This document shows positions 1 through 5,561 of a stretch of DNA of 5,910 nucleotides, piece after piece (the stretch's first letter is position 1; every line of letters begins with the position of its first letter). The DNA is taken from positions 1 through 5,910 of the forward strand of contig JASIBJ010000681.1 in the NCBI GenBank assembly GCA_030045215.1. Direction: 5' to 3'. The notes below the pieces were generated by a model. The model did not search any database. It was not told the DNA's origin and saw only the letters and a list, made by a program, of their open reading frames with translations. Made by a program: the position numbers and the translations under genes. Source of the DNA: Streptosporangiaceae bacterium (GTDB lineage Bacteria; Actinomycetota; Actinomycetes; Streptosporangiales; Streptosporangiaceae).

Positions 1-459
1 TGGATACGGCTCGGTCTCGTAGTACGCGGGCTCCGGCTCGGTCGCCGGGCAGACGATCACGCCGCCGTCGGAGCACACCGTCAGCAGGTGGTTCGGTGTG
101 GCTATCCCGCGGCCGAGCCGTTGGTCGACTAGATCGAGCGCGTCGGCGACGGTGGGATGCGGCTGGCTCAAGGTCAGCAGAACGTGGCCGCCGATGACGC
201 GCCGTATCCGGCTGGGCTCGTTTCGTTCGAGATCCTGACGGCTCGGGTGCTCGATGACCTCAAGTACGCGGTCAAGGTGCTCGTCGCGGACGAGGATCTC
301 ACCCTCGGCGTACATGTGGTCGATGCCGCCATCGATCGCCGGCACGACCGTGATCTGCTTCGCGCCGTCTGGGTGATTGAGGAAGGCGCCGACCACGTGT
401 TCAACCTCATCGGCGACCTCGATCTTCAGACCGTTGCGCAAACCCCCGGGCTCGGTCAC
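1..459 (-). CDS. Putative S8 (subtilisin-like) serine peptidase, N-terminal 153 residues only
   Basis: The frame stays open from a GTG start to the window edge, so only residues 1-153 are present and no catalytic residue can be seen. A strong Shine-Dalgarno GGAGGGA lies five bases before the GTG, which fixes the start. The visible part is acidic and soluble, with no signal peptide or membrane segment. It contains GEILVRDEHLDRVLEVIE (residues 53-70) and TPNHLLTV...VCPATEPEP (residues 121-144). From memory, such 'xLLVRDEHLDRV' and 'NHxx...CPATEPE' stretches precede the catalytic domain in cytoplasmic-looking actinobacterial S8 peptidases encoded beside CHAT and sigma-factor genes. The assignment rests on that resemblance and on the neighbourhood, not on an active site. 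It is divergent from the TPR-CHAT gene and shares its AT-rich control region. Alternatively it is an uncharacterised protein of the same neighbourhood. The coding frame is confident; the peptidase call is moderate. Confidence 0.6.
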   Translation of the reverse strand, partial: MTEPGGLRNGLKIEVADEVEHVVGAFLNHPDGAKQITVVPAIDGGIDHMYAEGEILVRDEHLDRVLEVIEHPSRQDLERNEPSRIRRVIGGHVLLTLSQPHPTVADALDLVDQRLGRGIATPNHLLTVCSDGGVIVCPATEPEPAYYETEPYP

Positions 460-463
460 GTTG

Positions 464-470
464 TCCCTCC
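464..470 (-). promoter_or_regulatory. Ribosome binding site of the putative peptidase gene
   Basis: On the minus strand the sequence reads GGAGGGA, then four bases, then GTG at 459. It is near-complementary to the 16S rRNA 3' end and decides the GTG start, since no other start in this frame has such a site. Confidence 0.75.
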
Positions 471-660
471 GTACTTGACCAACATGGAGTGCGCCTGCGC
501 CGGGCCCGAGTGGTCCCGGCTCGGCCGGCGGCGGGGGCCCACGCGCCCGCCGCCGGTACTCCTATGGAGCGAGCTCCTGTCGGCTTGATACCGCATGAGG
601 AAGCATTTTTGCAGAATCACTGCTCTCCGACCTGCCTATAACTTTATGCGTTAATTCTAT

Positions 661-717
661 TACTTTAAGTTACATAGGCTAAAGACCCGATTAAAGTATA
701 AAAGTAGAAAGTACTTT
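661..717. repeat. AAAGTA/TACTTT repeat cluster, candidate operator
   Basis: AAAGTA occurs at 693-698, 701-706 and 708-713 on the plus strand. Its complement TACTTT is at 661-666 and 712-717. TACTTTAA (661-668) and TTAAAGTA (691-698) form a perfect 8-bp inverted repeat with a 22-bp spacer. AAAGTACTTT (708-717) is a perfect 10-bp palindrome. Five copies of one hexamer within 57 bp suggest a binding site for a dimeric or multimeric regulator. Low-complexity A/T sequence can produce some of this by chance. Confidence 0.5.
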
Positions 718-765
718 CGTGAGTTATCAGGCGGCTAGATCCGATATGCGGACTACCCTTGGTGT

Positions 766-3402
766 GTGGAGGGAACGGCAGTACCAACCGGCGTGAGTCG
801 CCGCGAGGACGATGACCTTCTGCGGCTCGCTGTGTCCCGTCCGCGTGACGCGATCGCAATGGCGCAGCGCATCCTGGCCGGTCGGCCCGGCCCGCGCGAG
901 GCGTCGGTGGCACACCAGGCGGCCGGGATAGTCCACCGCGACAACGGGGACATCAACGCCGGCGTTTGCGAACTCCGAATTGCGCTGCGGCTCGCTCGCC
1001 GGAGTGGATCGGTGGAGCGCGAAGCGGACGTGTTGAGCTCCCTCGGGGCTGCACTCGTCTATGCGGGAAGGACCGTATCTGGTCTGGCCGCGTTCGAACG
1101 CGCTGCGAAGTTGGCATCCGATCGGCTCCTGGGGCGAGTGTTGCACCGACGCGGAACGCTGCTGTGGACGCTCGGCCGTTACGCGCCCGCGCTTGAGGAT
1201 CTTCGTCGCGCCGTAACTCTGCTAGAGCGGTCGGGCGACGTGACGTGGATGGCTTGGGCGCTCACCACCCGCGGCGTTGTTTATCTGGGGCTGGGGTCGC
1301 CGGTCCGGGCCGATGCCGACTTCGCGGCGTCGGGCCGCATCTACGCGCAAACCGATCAGCAGCTAGCGCTAGCCCATACAGTGCTTAACCGCGGCATCGC
1401 CGCGCACCGATCCGGCGACCTGCCCACAGCGCTGGCGTTCTTCGATGAGGCGGCCATCCGCTACCGGGCACTCAATGTCCCGACGCCAGAGCTTAGCCAC
1501 GCACGATGCGCCGCACTGCGCACTGCCGGACTCACAAGAGAAGCGCTCCCCGAGGCTGACGCTGCGATTAACGAGATCGAGCGGTCCGGTGGGCAGGCCA
1601 CGAGGAAGGCCGACCTGCTCCTGATGGCGGCCGACTGCGCGCTGGCAGCGGATCAGCCTCAGGTGGCTGTGGAGCGAGCCGAGGCGGCTTGCCGCCTCTT
1701 TCGGTCGCAGCGGCGGGACCGATATCTGGATCACGCGCGGATAGTAGTGATCCAGGCCAGCTATGAAGTCGGTCCCGTATCAGGACGGCTCCTGCTCAGC
1801 TCGAGCAGGGTGGCCATCCGGCTGCAAGGGCTTGGCTCAAACGAGGCGCCAAGGGCGCACCTACTGGCCGGGCGAATTGCCTTGGACCTAGGTCGCCGCG
1901 CCGAGGCCGACCGGCACCTGCTGGCGGTAGCACGAACGCGGCGGCGCGGGCCCGCCATCTCCAGGGCGACGGGCTGGCTCGGTGCGGCGCTGCTGGCCCA
2001 GGCGTCCGGGGAACCCCGCCGGATGCTCGCCGCGTGCCGCCGCGGGCTCGAGGTTCTGGACGATCACCGGTGGACACTCGGGGCGTCGGAGCTACGGGCC
2101 CAGGCGACCGCGCACGGCACCGAGCTAGCGACGGTCGCCCTCCGCTATATGGCACAGGCTGGACGTCCTCGGCCGTTTCTCGGCTGGGCCGAACGCTGGC
2201 GTGCTACGTCGGCAGCTGTGCCCGCGGTGCGGCCGCCGGCCGACCCTGAGCTCAATGCCGACCTGGCCATGCTGCGTGCCGTGACGGTGCGGCTGGACGA
2301 GGCTCGCGAGAAAGGCTCGCCGACGGGCGCGCTCCAGCGGGAGCAGTTGCAGCTAGAAGGCGCGGTGCGTGCCCGATCCCTGCTGGCTCGGGGTACGGCG
2401 GAGGCTGCCGGTGGCGGACTCGATGTCGCCGAACTGCTGGATCAGCTCGGCGAGGTCCAGCTGGTTGAACTCGTCGACGTGGACGGCATCCTGCATGTAC
2501 TGGCCTGCACCGCCGGCCGGGTCCGGCAGTTCCGCGCCGGCGCGACCGCAGAAGCCGTCCGCGCCGCCGAATACGCCGGCTTCGCTCTCCGGAGGCTCGC
2601 CCGCGACCGGCCGCATAGCGATCCGGCCAGCACGCTGGCGGTCCTCGCGGCGGCCGGACCACGGCTGGAGGCGGCGCTGCTCGGGCCCGCTGCCGACTAC
2701 CTGGGTGACGGCCCGGTCGTCGTGGTGCCGCCGGGCAAGCTGCACGCGATCCCGTGGGCGCTGCTGCCCGCGCTGAGAGATCGGGTGTTCAGCGTCGTCC
2801 CCTCGGCCGCTGCGTGGCTGCGGGCAACCACGGCCAAGCCGCCCGAGCGGCAGCATGTCACGCTTGCGTGCGGGCCCGGCCTGACCACCGATGGCGCCGA
2901 GGTACCGGAGGCAGCCAAGCTCTACGACGATGTCACGATGCTGGCGGGAGCGCAGGCCACCGTCGGCAATGTTCTGTCCGCCCTGGACGGGGCCTGGCTT
3001 GGCCACATCGCCGCGCACGGCAGCTTCCGCGCCGACAGCCCGCTGTTCTCCTCGCTGCGCATGCACGACGGTCCGCTCACTGTCTACGACTTCGAGCAGC
3101 TTGGGCGGGCGCCGTACCGGCTCGTCCTGTCGAGTTGCGACTCGGGTGTTCTGGCGCCGGTCGGCGCCGACGAGCTGCTCGGCCTGGTCGCCAGCCTGCT
3201 GCCGCTCGGCACTGCCGGGATCGTCGCGGGCGTTGTTCAGCTCAACGACCGCGCGGTCGTCCCGCTGATGGTCCAACTGCACCAGCACCTGCGGGCCGGC
3301 CGCGGCCTAGCCGAGTCGATGTACAGCATCCGCCACGGCGCCACCGGAGATCCAGTCGAGCGCGCTGCCGCGGTGTCGCTGCTGGCGCTTGGCGCGGGCT
3401 GA
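766..3402 (+). CDS. TPR-CHAT protein (caspase-like peptidase with TPR sensor)
   Basis: This 878-residue cytoplasmic protein has no signal peptide or membrane segment. Residues about 45-320 are tandem tetratricopeptide-like helical hairpins, for example around 47-80, 84-118, 122-156, 160-195, 203-236 and 283-315. Less regular helical repeats continue to about 480, followed by a helical linker (493-545). The C-terminal CHAT domain spans about 560-876. It shows VVVVPPGKLHAIPWALLP (651-668), the His motif HIAAHG with H751, and the Cys motif LVLSSCDSG with C791. H751/C791 is the expected caspase-like catalytic pair, so the enzyme is predicted to be an active cysteine endopeptidase held in check or triggered through the TPR part. 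The GTG at 766 is the only start giving the full frame, but it lacks a good ribosome site. An in-frame GTG at 793 (protein starting MSRREDDDLL) is an alternative, although GGAGGG (768-773) is too far from it. The gene converges on the sigma-factor operon. Family call is confident; substrate unknown. Confidence 0.93.
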   Translation: MEGTAVPTGVSRREDDDLLRLAVSRPRDAIAMAQRILAGRPGPREASVAHQAAGIVHRDNGDINAGVCELRIALRLARRSGSVEREADVLSSLGAALVYAGRTVSGLAAFERAAKLASDRLLGRVLHRRGTLLWTLGRYAPALEDLRRAVTLLERSGDVTWMAWALTTRGVVYLGLGSPVRADADFAASGRIYAQTDQQLALAHTVLNRGIAAHRSGDLPTALAFFDEAAIRYRALNVPTPELSHARCAALRTAGLTREALPEADAAINEIERSGGQATRKADLLLMAADCALAADQPQVAVERAEAACRLFRSQRRDRYLDHARIVVIQASYEVGPVSGRLLLSSSRVAIRLQGLGSNEAPRAHLLAGRIALDLGRRAEADRHLLAVARTRRRGPAISRATGWLGAALLAQASGEPRRMLAACRRGLEVLDDHRWTLGASELRAQATAHGTELATVALRYMAQAGRPRPFLGWAERWRATSAAVPAVRPPADPELNADLAMLRAVTVRLDEAREKGSPTGALQREQLQLEGAVRARSLLARGTAEAAGGGLDVAELLDQLGEVQLVELVDVDGILHVLACTAGRVRQFRAGATAEAVRAAEYAGFALRRLARDRPHSDPASTLAVLAAAGPRLEAALLGPAADYLGDGPVVVVPPGKLHAIPWALLPALRDRVFSVVPSAAAWLRATTAKPPERQHVTLACGPGLTTDGAEVPEAAKLYDDVTMLAGAQATVGNVLSALDGAWLGHIAAHGSFRADSPLFSSLRMHDGPLTVYDFEQLGRAPYRLVLSSCDSGVLAPVGADELLGLVASLLPLGTAGIVAGVVQLNDRAVVPLMVQLHQHLRAGRGLAESMYSIRHGATGDPVERAAAVSLLALGAG

Positions 3403-3416
3403 CCAGCCGTCAATCG

Positions 3417-3860
3417 TTACAGCGAGATCCACCCGGTGAGGACCTCGACGCCGCTGTCCGTCCTGCAGTGCAGCCGGAACGATCCGGACGGGATCGGCTC
3501 GATCGCGAAAAGACCGATCTGGTCGGTGGTCACGGCCGTCTCGGCGCCGGCCTTTGGCTGGACCTTGATCGTGCTGGCCTCGCCCGGGACGACCTGGCCG
3601 ATCAGCGAGTCGGGCGTCACTTCGAGCTCGATCGTCAGGTGCGCGGAGGTAAAGGTCAGGGCACGGATTGACGCGGTCTCGGCCCTGGTGCTGGGCACGG
3701 GGTCCAGGTCGCGGGTGGAATCATAGGTGAGCTGCGCCAGCTCAGCGTCGATATTGTGCCACGCGAAGGCGTTCTTGGCGGCGGTCACGAAATCGGCCGG
3801 CACGGATTCCCTGGCCCGGATGGCCCGCCGCAGCGCGACGAGGAGCTGTTCGTCTTTCAT
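3417..3860 (-). CDS. Small sigma-linked protein with C-terminal beta-sandwich-like region
   Basis: This 147-aa soluble protein has two parts. Residues 1-55 are predicted helical and contain the distinctive AFAWHNIDAELAQLTYDS. From about 62 on the sequence is beta-rich (ALTFTSAHLTIELEV, then LIGQVVPGEASTIKVQP and GLFAIEPIPSGSFRLHC). The GQV...TD..G.F.I..IPSG.FRL pattern resembles carboxypeptidase-regulatory/transthyretin-like domains. I recall similar proteins encoded next to ECF sigma factors in actinomycetes, but know of no experimental function. The ATG at 3860 has an ideal GGAGGTGA site. A GTG three codons earlier (3869-3867) overlaps the sigma stop as GTGA and is an alternative. The gene lies five bases after the sigma-factor stop, so the two are probably co-translated. 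That placement fits a modulator or anti-sigma-like partner, which is inference. There is no zinc-binding anti-sigma HxxxCxxC motif and no membrane anchor. Confidence 0.85.
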   Translation of the reverse strand: MKDEQLLVALRRAIRARESVPADFVTAAKNAFAWHNIDAELAQLTYDSTRDLDPVPSTRAETASIRALTFTSAHLTIELEVTPDSLIGQVVPGEASTIKVQPKAGAETAVTTDQIGLFAIEPIPSGSFRLHCRTDSGVEVLTGWISL

Positions 3861-3872
3861 CGTGCTCACCTC
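3861..3872 (-). promoter_or_regulatory. Coupled stop codon and ribosome binding site
   Basis: On the minus strand the sigma-factor TGA stop (3868-3866) is embedded in GGAGGTGA, the Shine-Dalgarno of the 147-aa gene whose ATG follows at 3860. A ribosome ending the sigma factor sits on the start site of the next gene, which predicts translational coupling and fixed stoichiometry. Confidence 0.8.
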
Positions 3873-4471
3873 CGGGTTTCCTTCAGTTTCACGCTTCCTG
3901 GCTGGTTGTAGAGGACAGCACTCAGGTGTGGCGACCGGCGCAGCCGGTCCAGGCAGCGTGCGCGCGTGGGCCCGATCGATCCGACCGGCATGCCCAGCTT
4001 CTCGCTGATCTCGGCGTAACCAGGGGCCGGATCGCCGATCAACAGGGACAGCAGCTCGTGGCAGCTTGCGGGCAGTTCCGCGAATGCCGCGCGCAGCGCC
4101 GCGTTGAGCTCGGCGTCGATGATCTCCTGCTCGATCACGGTGGCTGACAGATCCGGCGGCATCTGCTCCTCGGGCGGCAGCCCGTGGCGGTCGTGCCGGC
4201 GGGCGGCACGCACAACGCGCAGGCATTCGTGCTTGGTGGTCGTCGCCAGCCAGCCAGGCAACGCGGCGGGCTCACGAAGGTCTGCGATGTTCTCGACGAG
4301 CAGCAGCCAGACGCTCTGGCCGACATCGTCGATGTCCTGGCGCTCGAGCTGGTAGCGGACGCAGATTGACCACACCAGCGGGGCGTAGCGCTCGATGAGC
4401 TCGTTCCATGCCCCCTGATCGCCGCCGCATACCCGGTGCACCAGGGCAATGACCGACGGGTCGTCGCGCAT
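3866..4471 (-). CDS. ECF-type RNA polymerase sigma factor
   Basis: The protein has 201 residues with the two-domain layout of group 4 sigma factors. Region 2 covers about residues 5-92, with GDQGAWNELIERYAPLVWSI (17-36), the acidic DIDDVGQSVW (46-55) and the GWLATTTKHECLRVVRAARR helix (73-92) expected to read the -10 element. Region 4 covers about 119-182, with FAELP (130-134) and the helix-turn-helix YAEISEKLGMPVGSIGPTRARCLDRLRR (two pieces, 152-165 and 166-179) expected to bind the -35. An acidic linker of about 25 residues separates them, and there is no extra C-terminal domain. The ATG at 4471 is chosen because GGAAAGGA precedes it at good spacing and the protein then begins MRDDPSVIAL, as usual for relatives. 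ATGs at 4507 and 4588 would add 12 or 39 non-family residues. It is the first gene of a two-gene leftward operon. Target promoters are unknown. Confidence 0.93.
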   Translation of the reverse strand: MRDDPSVIALVHRVCGGDQGAWNELIERYAPLVWSICVRYQLERQDIDDVGQSVWLLLVENIADLREPAALPGWLATTTKHECLRVVRAARRHDRHGLPPEEQMPPDLSATVIEQEIIDAELNAALRAAFAELPASCHELLSLLIGDPAPGYAEISEKLGMPVGSIGPTRARCLDRLRRSPHLSAVLYNQPGSVKLKETRR

Positions 4472-4604
4472 GGCGTGTCCTTTCCGAGCCGGCCGACGCT
4501 TCAACATCGTAATCCTGCTAAGTGCGCAGTTCCCATGATCCACGGATGGTTCGGCCAGTCGGGTGCAAGACCCGGATTTGTCAGGCAACGCGGGAGCACT
4601 CCCT
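4472..4604. other. Divergent intergenic stretch between sigma gene and riboswitch leader
   Basis: These 133 bp must hold the leftward promoter for the sigma operon and the rightward promoter for the structured leader. I see no confident promoter for either. A small hairpin, CGGGT (4560-4564) with ACCCG (4570-4574) and a five-base loop, is present. A GGAAC on the minus strand near 4535-4531 resembles an ECF -35, but the next CGAT-like element is about 19 bases away, longer than the usual spacing. Confidence 0.35.
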
Positions 4605-4743
4605 CATGACCTGCAGAGCGGGCGTCGGCCCCGCAGATACACCAGCGGGTGGGTGAAATCCCGGTAATTCGCGGCTGTGCGCCGCCACTGACGCGCGCGA
4701 GACCGGCTCAGGATGCACGCGGTGAGTCAGGCATGCAGGCATG
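4605..4743 (+). promoter_or_regulatory. Putative cobalamin riboswitch
   Basis: Several elements occur in the order expected for a B12 riboswitch. GGGTGAAATCCC is at 4651-4662. The hairpin GCGGC (4671-4675) / GCCGC (4681-4685) is followed directly by CACTGA, as in the conserved GCCACTG segment. The B12-box-like GAGTCAGG is at 4724-4731. The ends close through a 10-bp helix, CATG-a-CCTGCA (4605-4615) with TGCAGGCATG (4734-4743), having one bulged A. Inside this, GCGGG (4618-4622) / CCCGC (4630-4634) forms a further arm. The box departs from the classical form after GTCAGG, and the element is compact. It lies 79 bp before the start of the 153-aa gene, the only downstream gene it could control nearby. 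CCCTC at 4601-4605 could pair with the GAGGG ribosome site (4812-4816), a possible switch helix; this is speculative. Confidence 0.65.
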
Positions 4744-4787
4744 TATCAGAACACTCTGCTTCTGCTCCGCAATCCGGAACTGGCGTA

Positions 4788-4801
4788 GCGGCCGGTGCCG
4801 C
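4788..4801 (+). other. Short hairpin ahead of a ribosome site
   Basis: GCGGC (4788-4792) and GCCGC (4797-4801) form a perfect 5-bp stem with a CGGT loop, ten bases before the GAGGGG site at 4812-4817. There is no T-run after it, so it is not an intrinsic terminator of classical form. It could be part of the riboswitch expression platform. Confidence 0.4.
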
Positions 4802-4822
4802 AAGACGACAAGAGGGGTAACG

Positions 4823-5284
4823 ATGGCTCTCTGGTCCTGGCTTGACATTCCCATCGCCGTGCTGGTCCTGGCCTCTGCCCGTGGCGTCCCCCTGTGGCTC
4901 GACAGGAAGAACGCGCTGGCGGCGTCGAGCCTCGCGGTCACGGCGGTCCCAGAAGCCTGCCCGATCGGCCTCGAGTCGGCTGGCCTGGCCGAGTCGGACG
5001 AGCGGCTGGCCGAACCCGGCTGTCTGGCCAGTGCACTTGATCCTCGGGACCTGGTGATGCCGCAGCTGACGCCGTGCCCGCAATGCGGTCTGCCCGCAGA
5101 GATCCGGGAAAACTTCTACCTGAACAGTACCGACGGCCCCGTTGAGCACGTCGCACTGAGTTGCATCGATGACCACCACTTCCGGATGGCCACGGACCGG
5201 CTGCCCGCGGCAAAGGTCGGGCGGTCGCGCGAGTTCGATCCGGTCGGGCCAGTGGGGACATCGGCGCGGCCAACGACTTGGTAG
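4823..5284 (+). CDS. Hypothetical protein with hydrophobic N-terminus and CPxCG metal site
   Basis: This 153-aa product starts at an ATG with GAGGGG five bases upstream. Longer in-frame starts such as GTG 4649 fall inside the structured leader. Residues 2-26 (LDIPIAVLVLASARGVPLWL in the middle) are hydrophobic and could be a membrane anchor, though the arginine at 20 weakens a clean transmembrane call. Residues 30-80 are low-complexity and probably disordered. The conserved-looking part is 82-125: C85-P-Q-C88-G, then ENFYLNSTDGPVEHVALSC with C114, and H118/H119. C85, C88, C114 and a histidine could bind zinc. I recall small Streptomyces proteins with the same CPxCG...STDGPVEHV...C pattern, all without known function. 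It follows the putative cobalamin riboswitch and may be B12-regulated. I do not assign a function. Confidence 0.75.
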   Translation: MALWSWLDIPIAVLVLASARGVPLWLDRKNALAASSLAVTAVPEACPIGLESAGLAESDERLAEPGCLASALDPRDLVMPQLTPCPQCGLPAEIRENFYLNSTDGPVEHVALSCIDDHHFRMATDRLPAAKVGRSREFDPVGPVGTSARPTTW

Positions 5285-5561
5285 TGGCGATTCCGCCCAC
5301 TTCCGAGCGGCCCCCGGTGGCAGTGCAGGCGGGGAACCCTGCCGCCGGGGGCCTGAAACCGCCAGGGCTGGCGATCGCCGGTTGCGAGGACACGGAGGCT
5401 CCGCGCAGCCGGCCCCGGCTGACGCCGTGGCCGGGCGCGGTGTGCTCGCTAAACCCGCTGCAGCCGGTGGTCTTTCCGGGATTGGCCGGTTGCGGATGAG
5501 GTTGCGCCATTCGAGTGAGCCTGGGACGCTCGGTGCGGCACGGTTCGACGGAGGGGCAAGC
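5285..5561. other. Hairpin-rich intergenic region, no gene seen
   Basis: These 277 bp carry no supported coding frame. Structures visible are a hairpin at 5328-5343 (GGCGGG/CCTGCC type, with one G-T pair), a perfect 10-bp palindrome GGCGATCGCC at 5370-5379, and a perfect hairpin CAGCCG (5406-5411) / CGGCTG (5416-5421). None is followed by a T-run. They may end the upstream transcript or form a leader for the downstream phosphoesterase. No clear promoter is recognised. Confidence 0.45.
5406..5421. terminator. GC-rich hairpin, possible terminator or leader structure
   Basis: CAGCCG and CGGCTG form a perfect 6-bp stem with a GCCC loop, 121 bp after the stop of the 153-aa gene. There is no U-tract. 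Actinomycete terminators often lack one, so this is possible but weak. Confidence 0.25.

Larger units (their letters stand above)
460..765. promoter_or_regulatory. Divergent control region with an AT-rich core
   Basis: This 306-bp stretch separates the divergent peptidase and TPR-CHAT genes and holds no convincing gene. Positions 471-600 are ordinary GC-rich sequence. By hand count, 601-720 has 41 G/C of 120 (34%), against roughly 70% around it. This core should carry promoters for both genes. Possible -10 elements are TATAAC (637-642, plus strand) and TAGAAT (minus strand, positions 659-654). Neither has a good TTGACA-like -35 at normal spacing, so no promoter is called. A TACCCT hexamer at 754-759 would suit a leaderless transcript starting at the GTG at 766, but again lacks a clear -35. 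Confidence 0.55.

Noticed and set aside
157..588. Rightward 143-aa open frame
   Set aside because: It lies antisense to the putative peptidase frame, which has a strong ribosome site. Its sequence is typical of high-GC shadow frames and it has no family motif.
2353..3288. Leftward 311-aa open frame within the CHAT gene
   Set aside because: It is antisense to the conserved CHAT domain and low-complexity in Arg, Gly and Gln. It is a GC-rich shadow.
2754..3671. Rightward 305-aa open frame overlapping the CHAT end and the small gene
   Set aside because: It is the +2-type shadow of the CHAT domain, rich in Arg and Ala, and runs antisense through a better-supported gene.
3861..4226. Upstream extension of the 147-aa gene to a 269-residue frame
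   Set aside because: The extension is out of frame within the sigma-factor region 4 coding sequence; the ideal ribosome site supports the ATG at 3860.
4501..4540. ECF-type self-promoter (GGAAC ... CGAT) upstream of the sigma gene
   Set aside because: The spacing is about 19 bases, longer than the roughly 15-17 usual for ECF promoters, and the second element is weak.
4649..4822. Longer N-terminus for the 153-aa protein from GTG 4649
   Set aside because: It would translate through the putative riboswitch and has no ribosome site; the ATG at 4823 has GAGGGG.
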